DNA of 64,000 bases from Longimicrobium sp. (GCA_036377595.1 DASUYB010000029.1:1-64000), one strand, 5' to 3'. Positions 23,437 to 33,770 are shown, numbered from the stretch's first letter. Notes: generated by a model not told the origin, from the sequence alone. Made by a program: numbers and translations.

Positions 23437-24657
23437 TTGAGCGAACCGAACCCCGAAGGGCCCAACGCCGCCGCCGAGCCCGTGCGCGTGCGCGGCGTGG
23501 TGCTGGGCCCCAAGCCGGCCGACACGCCGTACGGCTACTTCGAGCACGAGCCCCACGCCTCCACCCGCGAGGAGCTGGTCGCCCGGCTGCACGAGGGGCG
23601 CCCTACGCCCTACGTGTGGACGCCGGAGACCGACGGCATCGTGCACGCGTGGACGGTTCCCTACCTGTTCGACGCCTTCCGCACGCGGGGGATGCGGCAC
23701 TCGCGGCGCGTGGCCCTCACCTGGGCGGTGATCGCCGCGGCGCTGCTGGGCTACGCGGCCGTCTCCGGGCACTTCCGCTTCGCCAACGGCTTCGTGATCG
23801 GGGGCTTCGTGGCCGCGTCGCTCTCGTTCTACTCGTGGCTCGAGTACGGGCGCTTCCGCCGGCTCACGCCCGAGAGCCTGGCCGCCCGGGTGAAGGAGGT
23901 GCGCGACCGGCTCCCACCCCGCCGCGGGCCCGCGCGCTTCACCCAGGTGCTGGCGGGGAGCGTGGCCGCGGTGGTGCTGGTGCAGGCCATCAGCGCCATG
24001 CTGCACGCCAAGGGGCTCAACATCCCCATCCTTCCCGAGAACTCCGCCATCACCCCCAGCGTGGAGGTGGCGGGAGTGGTGAAGGTGGCCATCCGGCAGG
24101 GGCACGAGTACTGGCGGCTGCTGAGCGGCGCCTTCCTGCACGACGGGCTGCTGCACTTCGCGATGAACGGGATGGCGCTGCTGGCCATCGGGCGCTTCCT
24201 GGAGGGATACGCGCACCGCGCCTACGTCCCTCTCGTCTTCTTGCTGACCGCGGTGGCCGCCAGCACGACGAGCCTCTTCCTCTCCACCGCCGAGGCGTCC
24301 GTCGGCGCGTCGGGGGGGATCCTGGGGCTGTTCGGCTTCCTGGCGGTGATGGCGCGCGTCCGCCGCGACGTGATGCCCCCCGGCTTCGGCCGCGCCATCC
24401 TGGCCGACATCGCCGTCGTCGCGGCGATGGGGATCTTCGGCTGGGGATACATCGACAACGCGGCGCACGCGGGCGGCTTCCTCTCCGGCGCCCTGCTGGG
24501 ATGGCTGATGGTCCCCCGCAGCGGCCGCACGCCCTACTGGGAGCCCTCCAAGCCCATCCGCGTCCTCGGCGACGTCTCGCTGGCGATCCTCGTCCTGGCC
24601 GCGCTGTTCACCATCGCCATGCTCGTCCTGCGCATCTTCGTCTTCCCCACGGGGTGA
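23437..24657 (+). CDS. Rhomboid-family intramembrane serine protease
   Basis: 406 residues from TTG 23437, chosen because CGGAGAG lies six bases upstream; the open frame upstream runs into the heptamer array. A ~100-residue hydrophilic N terminus is followed by two helices, a loop and a six-helix rhomboid core. Key parts are GAFLHDGLLHFAMNGMAL (the H-x3-N side), GASGGILGLFG with the nucleophile Ser, and NAAHAGGFLSGALLG with the catalytic His. It cleaves membrane-anchored substrates within the membrane. The long N terminus with ADTPYGYFEHEPHA is not part of the core and could be regulatory. Confidence 0.88.
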   Translation: MSEPNPEGPNAAAEPVRVRGVVLGPKPADTPYGYFEHEPHASTREELVARLHEGRPTPYVWTPETDGIVHAWTVPYLFDAFRTRGMRHSRRVALTWAVIAAALLGYAAVSGHFRFANGFVIGGFVAASLSFYSWLEYGRFRRLTPESLAARVKEVRDRLPPRRGPARFTQVLAGSVAAVVLVQAISAMLHAKGLNIPILPENSAITPSVEVAGVVKVAIRQGHEYWRLLSGAFLHDGLLHFAMNGMALLAIGRFLEGYAHRAYVPLVFLLTAVAASTTSLFLSTAEASVGASGGILGLFGFLAVMARVRRDVMPPGFGRAILADIAVVAAMGIFGWGYIDNAAHAGGFLSGALLGWLMVPRSGRTPYWEPSKPIRVLGDVSLAILVLAALFTIAMLVLRIFVFPTG

Positions 24658-24952
24658 TTCCCTTTGGTGATTTCGATCGGGAAGGGATGACAGAATCCCC
24701 GCGCGCTCCGCGTTCGATCTGTGCGGGAGACGATCCGGACGGGCCGTGTGGGAGAAGCACGGATTAGCGCCTTCCGCCCGCCGCCAGACTGGACACGAGG
24801 GCACCCGCGCGATTAGGATGTGACCCCGGCGCGGTACTGTCCGTCCTCCGTGCCGCCGGATAAACATCTGACGAACAGCTCCGCCGTTCCGCATCTCCCT
24901 GACCCCGTCCCCCTCGTCCCGCGGTCCACCCTCCATCCCCACCGTTCGACTG

Positions 24953-26176
24953 ATGAACACGAAGGCATTCGCGCTGGCCGCCGCCGCGCTCCTGTCCGTG
25001 GCCGCCGCGGCGCCCGCGCAGCGCGTGCGCGACGTGCCCGCCCGCCCCGCGCTGTGGGCCGGCGCCGACAGCAACAGCGCCAACGTCTACTACCTCCTCG
25101 GCGTGCAGCGGCTGGAGCGCGAGCCCCGCGTGGCCGCCGCCGCGTTCTACTGGGCCGAGCGGCTGAACCCGGGGTGGCCGCAGGCGCTGTACGGCCGCCG
25201 CATCGCGCTGATGATGACCGACGAGCGGCGGCTGGTGGACTACATCGAGGGGAAGCGCTCGCTGGCCAACAACCCCGAGGTGCTGGCCATCGACTCGCTG
25301 GTGCTGCGGGCGCTGCAGCGCGACCCGTTCCTGCACCAGCAGCTCGACCGGCCCTACCTGATGATGTACTTCCGCAAGGTGTTCTCGCAGGGGGTCCAGG
25401 AGTCCACCGGACAGCGGAACGACGCACTGGCCGAGTACGCGCTGAATGACGCGCTGCTCAACGCGGGCCCCGCGTTCAAGGCGTGGATGGATTACGCCAG
25501 CGGCCGCTTTCCCGCCGCCATCCAGGGCTACGAGCGGGCGCTGCGCGGCGAGCCGCACTCCAGCTCGCTGCGCATCGACCTGGCGCGTCTGCACTACCTG
25601 TCGGGCGAGTTCCCGCGCGCCGCGCAGTACCTGCGCGAGGCCATCGACGACGAGCGCGGCCGCGACCGCCGCGACATCGTGCGCGTGTACGAGAGCAAGG
25701 GGGTGATGGAGTTCAGCCGCGCCGTGGCCCTGGAGCAGGGCGGCGACGCGGCCGGCGCGCGCGAGGGGTATGGCCGCGCGCTGACCGAGGACCTGGCGTT
25801 CTGGCCCGCGCACCGGCGTCTCGCGCTGCTGGCGCTGGCCGCGGGCGACACCGCCGCCGCCAACTCCGAGATGGCGCTGGCCGTGGAGATCGCGCCCAAC
25901 GAGGCGGACCTGCGCTACGAGCGCGCCGTGCTGCAGCTGCAGACGCGGCAGATCATGGAGGCCGCGGCCGAGCTGCAGAAGGCGGTGGAGCTCGATCCGT
26001 ACTACGCCGCGCCGCACTACCTGCTGGCGCTGATGCACGACCAGAGCGAGATGCCGCAGGAAGCGCTGGAGCACTACCGCCACTTCCTGGCCCGCGCGGC
26101 GAACGACGATGCGAACCGCGCCCGCGTGGAGGCGCGCGTGGCGGAGCTTTCCCGCCCCGCCGCGCCGACGCCGTGA
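24953..26176 (+). CDS. Exported TPR-repeat protein
   Basis: 407 residues with a signal peptide ending at APAQ. Several tetratricopeptide repeats follow; the clearest is the final one, AAAELQKAVELDPYYAAPHYLLALMHDQSEMPQEALEHY. TPR domains hold protein partners; no enzyme domain is present. The third gene of this cluster (27931-29151) is a paralogue of the same size and layout, and an S41 peptidase lies between them, suggesting a complex. The preceding ~295-bp gap has no gene. An 8-nt inverted array follows the stop codon. Confidence 0.82.
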   Translation: MNTKAFALAAAALLSVAAAAPAQRVRDVPARPALWAGADSNSANVYYLLGVQRLEREPRVAAAAFYWAERLNPGWPQALYGRRIALMMTDERRLVDYIEGKRSLANNPEVLAIDSLVLRALQRDPFLHQQLDRPYLMMYFRKVFSQGVQESTGQRNDALAEYALNDALLNAGPAFKAWMDYASGRFPAAIQGYERALRGEPHSSSLRIDLARLHYLSGEFPRAAQYLREAIDDERGRDRRDIVRVYESKGVMEFSRAVALEQGGDAAGAREGYGRALTEDLAFWPAHRRLALLALAAGDTAAANSEMALAVEIAPNEADLRYERAVLQLQTRQIMEAAAELQKAVELDPYYAAPHYLLALMHDQSEMPQEALEHYRHFLARAANDDANRARVEARVAELSRPAAPTP

Positions 26177-26256
26177 AGTGCGAAAGTGCGAGGGTGCGAA
26201 GGTGCGAAAGTGCACCAACGCACTCTCGCACTCTCGCACCTTCGCACTCTCGCACC
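26177..26256. repeat. Octamer inverted array (AGTGCGAA / TTCGCACT)
   Basis: Four 8-nt units of the AGTGCGAA type are followed, after a short spacer, by five units of its complement (CGCACTCT, CGCACCTT). It forms one long hairpin-capable structure directly between the TPR stop codon and the S41 peptidase, ending 17 bp before the latter's start codon. Confidence 0.88.
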
Positions 26257-26273
26257 CCAGTCCCCACCGTCCG

Positions 26274-27860
26274 ATGAAGCGAACCCTTGCCGCCGCGGCG
26301 GCGCTCGCGCTGATCGCCACCTCGCTGGCTGCGCAGGACGGCGACCCCGGCCGCGCCGTCCGCCCGCGCACCACCTACGAGGACCTGCAGATGTTCAGCC
26401 AGGTCCTCAACCAGATCCGCGTGAACCACCCGGACAGCATCGACACGCACGAGCTGTTCATGGCCGCCATCCAGGGAATGGTGCACGCCGCCGATCCGCA
26501 CTCGTTCGTGATCCAGGCGGCGCGGCTCTCGCCCGAGAAGCAGCGCGAGTACCGGGCGGGGCGCATGTACCCCGTTCCCATCGACTTCCGCTTCGTGGGC
26601 GACCAGCCGGTGGTGGCCAGCGTCGGCGCCGGCTCCGAGGCCGCGCGGCAGGACATCCTCCCCGGCGACGTGCTGGTCTCCATCGACGGGCGCCCGGTGC
26701 AGGCGGAAAGCCCGTTCGAGCTCGACGTCACCCTCGCGGGGGCCAGGAACAGCACGGTGCGGCTGCGCTTCGAGCGCGAGCGGGTGGACGGGTCCGTCGT
26801 GGAGCTCGACCGCGTGGTGAAGCGCGAGCGGGTGGAGGAGGGCACCGCCGTCCCCACGTCGTTCATGCTCGACGGGACGACGGGGTACGTGCGCGTGACC
26901 ACCTTCGCCAACGAGAAGGCGGCGGAAGACATGCACGCCGCGCTGGTCGCCCTCGAGCGGCAGGGGATGCAGCGGCTGGTCTTGGACCTCCGCGACAACG
27001 GCGGGGGGATGGTGGACGAGGCGGCCCGCGTGGCCAGCGAGTTCCTCCCCAGTGGCGCGGTGATCTACAGCGCGTCGGGGCGCAAGGCCGAGATCGCGAA
27101 GACGCAGCGGGTGACGCACTCGTTCCTGAGCCCCGGCGGGCGCCAGTATCCCGTGGTCCTGCTGGTGGATGGGGGGACGGCCAGCGCGTCGGAGATCGTG
27201 GCCGGCGCGCTGCAGGACCACGACCGCGCGCTGGTCGTCGGCCGGCCGACCTTCGGCAAGTCGCTGCTGATGCAGGGCTTTCCGATGACCGACGGCTCCA
27301 TCATCGAGCTGGTGATCGGACACGTGAGCACGCCCTGCGGCCGCGTGATCCAGCGCCAGTACCGCGGCATGGCGCGCGGCGAGTACTTCCGCCTGGCCCA
27401 CGCCGCGCGCGACACCGCCGGCCGCCCCTCGTGCCGGACGGACCGCGGACGGACCGTCTATGGCGGCGGCGGCATCTACCCCGACGTGGTGCTGGAGGAG
27501 AACGAGGGCGCGCCGCTGTGGCTGGCGCGGCTGTACGAGGACGACGTGGTGACGCGCTGGATGAACGCCTGGCTGGCCGCGCACCCCGACGGCCTGGGGA
27601 CGATGGAGGCCTTCGCCGCGAACCCGGTGCTCCCCGCCGGCGCGCTGGCGGACTTCCGCGCCTTCGCGCAGCGCCAGGGCCTCCCCGTCCCCGACGGCGC
27701 GGACGCCGACGCGCGGCTGCAGCGCTCGCTCGCCGCCGCGCTGGCGGGGACGAAGTGGGGCGCGCCGGGCTACTACCGCGTCCGCGCCGTGCTCGACCCG
27801 CAGGTGCGCCAGGCCGTCGCGCAGTTCCCCCGCGCCGCGCAGATCCTCGGCGGGCAGTAA
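26274..27860 (+). CDS. Exported S41-family (C-terminal processing) peptidase
   Basis: 528 residues, ATG 26274. A signal peptide ends near SLAAQ. A PDZ domain (~110-200: SEAARQDILPGDVLVSIDG) is followed by the S41 core: LVLDLRDNGGGMVDEA, GGTASASEIVAGALQDHDRA with the nucleophile Ser, and GRPTFGKSLLM with the general-base Lys. It would cut periplasmic proteins, often at exposed C termini. The C-terminal ~150 residues are an extra helical region. Flanked by two paralogous TPR proteins that may deliver substrates, as adaptor TPR proteins do for other C-terminal processing proteases. Confidence 0.9.
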   Translation: MKRTLAAAAALALIATSLAAQDGDPGRAVRPRTTYEDLQMFSQVLNQIRVNHPDSIDTHELFMAAIQGMVHAADPHSFVIQAARLSPEKQREYRAGRMYPVPIDFRFVGDQPVVASVGAGSEAARQDILPGDVLVSIDGRPVQAESPFELDVTLAGARNSTVRLRFERERVDGSVVELDRVVKRERVEEGTAVPTSFMLDGTTGYVRVTTFANEKAAEDMHAALVALERQGMQRLVLDLRDNGGGMVDEAARVASEFLPSGAVIYSASGRKAEIAKTQRVTHSFLSPGGRQYPVVLLVDGGTASASEIVAGALQDHDRALVVGRPTFGKSLLMQGFPMTDGSIIELVIGHVSTPCGRVIQRQYRGMARGEYFRLAHAARDTAGRPSCRTDRGRTVYGGGGIYPDVVLEENEGAPLWLARLYEDDVVTRWMNAWLAAHPDGLGTMEAFAANPVLPAGALADFRAFAQRQGLPVPDGADADARLQRSLAAALAGTKWGAPGYYRVRAVLDPQVRQAVAQFPRAAQILGGQ

Positions 27861-27930
27861 CGCCTTCCCCGGTCGCCCCGGCGCGCGGGCCGCGCCGGGG
27901 CGATCGCATCATCATCCCGCAACTCCTTTG

Positions 27931-29151
27931 ATGACAATGCGCTCTTCACCCATCCTCATCGCCCTCGCGCTCGCCGCGGCGACGCCGGTCTCGTCTCCCG
28001 CGCAGCAGACCGCGCCGCGCCGGCCGCAGCTTCCCGCGCAGGCAGACACGAACGACGCGTCGGCCTACTATCGCTTCGGGCTCGACCGCCTCTCGGCGGA
28101 GCCGCGGCAGGCGGCGGACGCGTTCTGGTGGGCGTCGCGGCTGGACCCGCACTGGGCCGACCCGCTGTACGCGCGCCGCGCGGCGCTGCTGATGGCCGAC
28201 CGCCGACTGCTGCTGGGCTACTACGCCGGCGTGGAGAGCGTGTGGCGCGACCCCGGCGTGCAGCGCGCCGACTCGCTGGCCGCGCACGCGCTGGAGATGG
28301 ACCCGTTCCTGTCGCGCAACCTCGAGGACGAGCTGGCGCGCGCGTACCTGGCCGCCGCCATCGACCGCGACACCCGCGGCGGCTCCACCTCCGACCGGCT
28401 GACCGACGTGGAGCTGCGGGTGGTGACGGACGAGATCCTGTCGCACCAGACCCCGGGCACGCGCGCCTGGCTGGCCGCGGCCGACGGGCAGCTGGAGACC
28501 GCGCTGCAGTTCTACGAGACGGCCATCCGCCAGGCGCGCTACAAGAGCGACCTGTACGCCGACAAGGCGCGCGTGCTGGTGCAGCTCGGCCGCTTTCCCG
28601 AGGCGCTGGCGGCGCTGAGCTCCGCGGTCGCCGAGCGTACGCGCGAGGATAACCGCCGTCTCGTCGTGCTCTACAACTCCAAGGCGCACTTCCAGCAGAC
28701 GGCGGGCGCCATCCACGCGCGGATCGGGCACGCCGACTCGGCGCGCGCGGCGTACGGCGCGGCGCTGCAGGAGGACCTGTCGTTCGCCTACGCGCACGCG
28801 CACCTGGCGGCGCTCTCCGTCGCCGCGGGCGACCAGGCCGGCGCGTTCGGCGAGCTGGAGCTGGCGGTGCAGATCCGTCCCAGCGACCCCGGCCTGCGCG
28901 TGGACGCGGCGACCGTCCTCGCCGCGGCGGGTCAGATCGAGAAGGCGGTGGAGCACCTGAAGCAGGCGGTGGAGCTGGATCCCTGGTACGCCGACCCGTA
29001 CCTGATGCTGGGCCGCCTCCACGACGCCAGCGGCATGCGCGACGACGCGGTGAAGTACTACCAGGGCTTCCTGGCCCACGCGGCCCTCCGGCACCCGCAG
29101 TACGCCTGGGCGCAGCAGCGTATCGCCGAGCTCCGCGCGGCGGCGCAGTGA
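27931..29151 (+). CDS. Exported TPR-repeat protein (paralogue)
   Basis: 406 residues from ATG 27931. Signal peptide ending near SSPAQQ, then repeats with the same layout and length as the gene at 24953-26176, including a shared opening (YYRFGLDRLSAEPRQAADAFWWASRLDP versus YYLLGVQRLEREPRVAAAAFYWAERLNP) and the last repeat (AVEHLKQAVELDPWYADPYLMLGRLHD). The 71-bp spacing from the S41 gene fits an operon. Ancient duplication around the protease; a role as adaptor or scaffold is inference. Confidence 0.82.
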   Translation: MTMRSSPILIALALAAATPVSSPAQQTAPRRPQLPAQADTNDASAYYRFGLDRLSAEPRQAADAFWWASRLDPHWADPLYARRAALLMADRRLLLGYYAGVESVWRDPGVQRADSLAAHALEMDPFLSRNLEDELARAYLAAAIDRDTRGGSTSDRLTDVELRVVTDEILSHQTPGTRAWLAAADGQLETALQFYETAIRQARYKSDLYADKARVLVQLGRFPEALAALSSAVAERTREDNRRLVVLYNSKAHFQQTAGAIHARIGHADSARAAYGAALQEDLSFAYAHAHLAALSVAAGDQAGAFGELELAVQIRPSDPGLRVDAATVLAAAGQIEKAVEHLKQAVELDPWYADPYLMLGRLHDASGMRDDAVKYYQGFLAHAALRHPQYAWAQQRIAELRAAAQ

Positions 29152-29164
29152 TCTGAAAAACGGG

Positions 29165-29247
29165 TCTCACACGGAGGGAACGGAGGAAACGGAGGAAGAT
29201 CGGTTCCGCACCGTCATCCCTCCGTTCCCTCCGTTTCCTCCGTGTGA
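29165..29247. repeat. Long palindrome, family II, copy 4
   Basis: TCTCACACGGAGGGAACGGA pairs with TCCGTTCCCTCCGTTTCCTC and GTGTGA. It lies 14 bp past the TPR stop codon and probably terminates the TPR-S41-TPR transcript. The rest of the 360-bp gap (29248-29511) has no recognisable feature apart from AT-rich stretches near 29290 and 29355. Confidence 0.8.
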
Positions 29248-29511
29248 TTTCATTCTTTATGTGATCGGGAGATCGGCCGGCGGGTCGCGGTGGTGATACA
29301 AGGATTGTACAGGGAATCCGCGCGCGGGTGTTGCGCGCGGGCCACAGCGGCGGTTATCTGTTTCGGTGCGACCGCGTTGCGCGTCGCATCTCCCCCCGAC
29401 CAACCATCATCCCCCCGCTCGCGGAGGTTTGTCTTTGCGCCGTCCGCCGACCCGCCGCCGCACCCGTATCCCCATCTCCCGTAACGTCGTTCGGCCGGCG
29501 GGGAGGCGCGG

Positions 29512-31653
29512 ATGATCGCGCGCGCCGTCGGCTCCAACGTGCCGCGCAAGGACGGCCAGGCGAAGGTCACCGGCGCCGCGAAGTACATCGACGACCTGCA
29601 CTTCCCGGGGATGCTGCACGGGCGGACCATCCGCTCCACCGTCCCCCGCGGCACCATCCGCTCCATCCGCCCCGCCTTCGGCGCGGAGGACGGCTTCACC
29701 CTGGTCGACCACCGCGACGTGCCGGGGATGAACGCGGTGGCGATGATCGAGCTCGACCAGCCGTTCCTGGCCGAGACGGAGATCCGCCACCTCGCCGAGC
29801 CCATCCTCCTCCTCGCCCATGAGGACCGAGAGACGCTGCTGGCCGCCGAGGTGGAGATCGAGTACGACACGGTGCCGCCGCTCCTCGATCCCCGCGCGTC
29901 GGAGCGCGTCTTCAAGCACATCCGCATCGACAAGGGCGACGTGGACGCCGCGCTGGCCACGGCGGAGATCGTGATCGAGGGCGAGTACCGCACCGGCGCG
30001 CAGGAGCACGTCTACATCGAGACGAACGGCGTGATCGCCGTCCCCGTGGACGACGGCGGGATCACCGTCTACGGCTCGCTGCAGTGCCCGTACTACGTGC
30101 ATAAGGCGCTCAAGGCGCTGCTCGCGCTCCCCGACGAGCGCGTGCGCGTGGTACAGACGGAGACGGGCGGCGGCTTCGGCGGCAAGGAGGAGTACCCGTC
30201 GCTGATCGCCGGGCACGCGGCGCTGCTGGCGATAAAATCCGGCTGCCCGGTGAAGATCGTATACGACCGGGTGGAGGACATGCTGGCGACGACCAAGCGC
30301 CACCCCTCCATCGTCCGCCACCGCACCGGCGTGACGCGCGAGGGGCGGCTGGTGGCGATGGACATCGAGGTGCTGCTCGACGGTGGCGCGTACTGCACGC
30401 TCTCGCCCGTGGTCCTGTCGCGCGGGTGCATCCACGCGGGCGGGCCGTACCGCTGCGACCACGTGCGCATCGACGGCCGCGCGGTGATGACGAACAGCCC
30501 GCCCAACGGCGCCTTCCGCGGCTTCGGCGCGCCGCAGACGCAGTTCGCCACCGAGGTGCACATGGAGCGCATCGCCGAGGCGCTGGGGATGGACCCCGTC
30601 GCCCTGCGCGAGCGGAACGCGCTCCGCCCCGGCGACACCACGGCGACGGGGCAGGTGATGCAGGGCGACTGCTCGGCGATCGAGGTGCTGCACGAGACCG
30701 TGCGCCGCAGCGACTTCCATCGCAAGCGCGGGGAGTTCGCGGGAACGGGGCGGGGGATCGGGCTCGCGCTCTTCTTCCACGGCTCGGGCTTCACCGGCAG
30801 CGGCGAGGTGATGCTGAAGTCGCGCGCCGCGCTGGAGACGTGTGACCGCGGGGTCCGCATCCTCGTCGCATCTACGGAGATCGGGCAGGGGACGCGGACC
30901 ATGCACGCGCAGATCGTGGCCGACGCGCTCGGCATCCCCTTCGACGACGTGGAGCCCGCGCAGCCCGACACCTTCGTCGTCCCCGACAGCGGCCCCACCG
31001 TGGCCTCCCGGACCTGCATGGTGGTGGGGGGGATCCTGCAGCGCTGCGGCGAGGACCTCCGGACGCAGCTGGGCGGCCTCCATCCCGCCGAGCACTTCCG
31101 CCGCTTCGGCCCCGTGCGCATCATCCGCGAGTACGAGAAGCCCGGCGACGTCACCTGGAGCGACGAGACCTACCGCGGCGACGCCTATCCGACGTACGGC
31201 TGGGGATGCGCGGTGGTGGAGGTGGAGCTCGACCCCGACACCTTCGAGGCGCGCGCCACCTCCATCGTCACCGCGCAGGACGTGGGGAAGGCCATCCACC
31301 CCGTCCTCGTCCGCGGGCAGATCGAGGGCGGCACCGCGCAGGCGCTGGGGTGGGCGCTGAACGAGCGCGTGGTGACGCGCGACGGCGCGATGGCCAACGC
31401 GACGCTCACCAACTACACCATCCCCACCACGCTCGACACGCCGCGGATGGAGGTGGTGGTGATGGAGAACCTCAGCAAGCACGGACCTTTCGGCGCCAAA
31501 GGCGTGGGCGAGATGCCGATGGACGGCCCCGCCGCCGCCGTGGTGAACGCCGTCCGCCACCTGGGCCTGGACGTGCGCGAGATCCCCGCCGTCCCCGAGC
31601 TGCTGATGGACGCGCCCCGCATCGAGTCCGCCGCGGAGCCGGTGGCGGCCTGA
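29512..31653 (+). CDS. Xanthine dehydrogenase-type molybdopterin subunit
   Basis: 713 residues. Landmarks of the xanthine oxidase large subunit are present: an N-terminal VPRKDGQAKVTGAAKYIDDL, the molybdopterin loops ETGGGFGGKEE, FRGFGAPQ, EIGQGTRTMHAQI, and FGAKGVGEMPMDGPA, whose Glu is the catalytic base. The enzyme hydroxylates purines (hypoxanthine/xanthine to urate) using water as oxygen donor. Iron-sulfur and FAD subunits are encoded at 32487-33754, and urate-degrading genes follow to 47 kb, which favours xanthine over other substrates. A ~190-bp repeat and a small unknown gene separate it from the partner subunits. No XdhC chaperone is present in the window. Confidence 0.9.
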   Translation: MIARAVGSNVPRKDGQAKVTGAAKYIDDLHFPGMLHGRTIRSTVPRGTIRSIRPAFGAEDGFTLVDHRDVPGMNAVAMIELDQPFLAETEIRHLAEPILLLAHEDRETLLAAEVEIEYDTVPPLLDPRASERVFKHIRIDKGDVDAALATAEIVIEGEYRTGAQEHVYIETNGVIAVPVDDGGITVYGSLQCPYYVHKALKALLALPDERVRVVQTETGGGFGGKEEYPSLIAGHAALLAIKSGCPVKIVYDRVEDMLATTKRHPSIVRHRTGVTREGRLVAMDIEVLLDGGAYCTLSPVVLSRGCIHAGGPYRCDHVRIDGRAVMTNSPPNGAFRGFGAPQTQFATEVHMERIAEALGMDPVALRERNALRPGDTTATGQVMQGDCSAIEVLHETVRRSDFHRKRGEFAGTGRGIGLALFFHGSGFTGSGEVMLKSRAALETCDRGVRILVASTEIGQGTRTMHAQIVADALGIPFDDVEPAQPDTFVVPDSGPTVASRTCMVVGGILQRCGEDLRTQLGGLHPAEHFRRFGPVRIIREYEKPGDVTWSDETYRGDAYPTYGWGCAVVEVELDPDTFEARATSIVTAQDVGKAIHPVLVRGQIEGGTAQALGWALNERVVTRDGAMANATLTNYTIPTTLDTPRMEVVVMENLSKHGPFGAKGVGEMPMDGPAAAVVNAVRHLGLDVREIPAVPELLMDAPRIESAAEPVAA

Positions 31654-31689
31654 GGATCTCACGGGCGGAGATGCTCGTGACGCGAGCGG

Positions 31690-31878
31690 TGTCATCCTGA
31701 GGGAGCGCCGCACCGCGCCCCGGTCGGCGCCGAATCAGAGCGCGACCGAAGGATCTGCTCGACCCACGGAGATGCCGGTACTTCGGGCAGATCTCGAGGT
31801 GGCCCGGCAAGATCCTTCGGGCGCGGCAAGCATCGGTGCGGACGCGCGTTACGGCGCCCGCGCCCTCAGGATGACATC
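31690..31878. repeat. ~190-bp interspersed element with CATCCTGAGG terminal inverted repeats, copy 1
   Basis: Starts TGTCATCCTGAGGGAG and ends CCCTCAGGATGACA, giving inverted termini. The interior includes GACCGAAGGATCTGCTCG and AGATCCTTCGGG. Related copies: 38867-39061, a diverged one at 55431-55614, and a half copy at 61289-61388. It splits the xanthine dehydrogenase genes and has no coding capacity. Confidence 0.85.
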
Positions 31879-31978
31879 CGACGGGGTGTCGCGCGTCCGG
31901 ACCCTCTCCGGACGATGTCGGAGACGGCTTCCGGTGCGCGATAATCCGTGGTTCGGACACAGTTTCCCCGAGGACAGC

Positions 31979-32455
31979 ATGAGCGACCCGTTGATGGAGA
32001 TCCCGGAGCCGGCACGGTCGGAGCTCTTCGCGCTGTCCACCACCATCATGCCGCCGGCCCGGCAGCTCCTGGAGAACAACCACGCGATCTTCCCCTTCGG
32101 CATCGAGCTGCGCGCCGACGGCAGCAGCGGCGTGCTGATGACGGGGCTGACGGAGGAGGAAGAGCAGGACCCCGCCGCCAGCCGCGAGCTGCTGCGCGAG
32201 CTGGTGCGCCGCAAGGCCGCCGAGGGCACCGTCCGCGCCGCCGCCATCGCCTTCGACACCCGGACGCTGCAGGCCGAGGCCGACGTGGCGCTCGACGCCG
32301 TCTGCGTGAGCCTGGAGCACGTCGACGGCCACGCGCTGGACGTCTTCGTCCCCTTCAAGAAGGGCTGGTTCGGCTACAGCTACCGCAACATCTTCATGCT
32401 CGGCGCCTCCTGCCGCATCTTCGCCCCCGCCGCCGCCGCGGAGAACGGCCGGTGA
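31979..32455 (+). CDS. Unknown protein within the xanthine dehydrogenase operon
   Basis: 158 residues starting at ATG 31979, preceded by GAGGACAGC. It has no signal or membrane helix; mixed alpha/beta character with AIFPFGIELRADGSSGV and ALDVFVPFKKGWFGYSY segments. I do not recognise the family. Position, 31 bp before the 2Fe-2S subunit, suggests co-expression with the dehydrogenase, but similar small stress-type proteins can occur anywhere. Confidence 0.65.
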   Translation: MSDPLMEIPEPARSELFALSTTIMPPARQLLENNHAIFPFGIELRADGSSGVLMTGLTEEEEQDPAASRELLRELVRRKAAEGTVRAAAIAFDTRTLQAEADVALDAVCVSLEHVDGHALDVFVPFKKGWFGYSYRNIFMLGASCRIFAPAAAAENGR

Positions 32456-32486
32456 CGGTGCGATCCACATCTCCATCCACGACCTG

Positions 32487-32932
<446 letters not shown>

Positions 32933-32936
<4 letters not shown>

Positions 32937-33754
32937 AGACCGCCGTCACCCCCCTCACCCTCCTGCAGCCCGGGACACTGGCCGACGCGCTGGCCATGCT
33001 GCGCGACGAGGGCCCGCTGGTGCCGCTGGCCGGCTGCACCGACGTGTACGTGACGCTGAACTTCGGCACCCAGCCCGCGACGCGCTTCGTCGATCTCTGG
33101 GGATTGGACGAGCTGCGCGGGATCGCGGAGATGGACGGCGGCGTGCGCGTGGGCGCGCTGGCGACGCACACGGAGCTGCAGCGCTCGCCGCTGATCCGGG
33201 AGCGCCTGCCGATCCTGGTCGACGCATGCAGCCAGGTGGGCGGCGTGCAGATCCAGAACCGCGGCACGCTGGCCGGCAACGTGGCCAACGCCAGCCCCGC
33301 GGGCGACACGCTGCCCGTGCTGGCGGTGGCCGAGGCTATCGTCGTGCTGCGCAGCGCGGAGGACGAGCGGCGCGTGCCCTTCACCGGCTTCTACACGGGC
33401 TACCGGGCGACGGTGATGCGTCCCGACGAGCTGATCGTGGCCATCGAGATCCCGCGCGTGGACGGCGCGCAGTGGTTCCGCAAGGTCGGCACGCGCGCCG
33501 CGCAGGCCATCAGCAAGGTGGTGATGGCCTGCGTGCGCGGCGATCAGCCCCGCGTCGCGCTGGGCAGTGTCGCGCCGACGGTGGTCCGCCTCCCCGGCAC
33601 CGAGGCCGCCCTCGCCCGCGGCGCGGGGATCGACGAGGCGCGGCGCATCCTCATGGACGAAGTCACCCCCATCGACGACCTCCGCTCCACCGCCGACTAC
33701 CGCAAGCGCGTCTGCGCCAACCTGCTGGCGCGCTGGTGGACGGAGACTTCCTAG
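32933..33754 (+). CDS. Xanthine dehydrogenase-type FAD-binding subunit
   Basis: 273 residues from GTG 32933 (four-base overlap with the 2Fe-2S gene). The FAD-binding PP-loop region is seen as PLAGCTDVYVTLNFG and the second as NRGTLAGNVANASPAGDTLP. The C-terminal CO-dehydrogenase-flavoprotein-like domain follows. It accepts electrons from the 2Fe-2S centres and passes them to NAD or another acceptor. Completes the three-subunit enzyme with 29512-31653 and 32487-32936. Confidence 0.93.
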
Positions 33755-33770
33755 CCGCGGAGCGTTCGGG

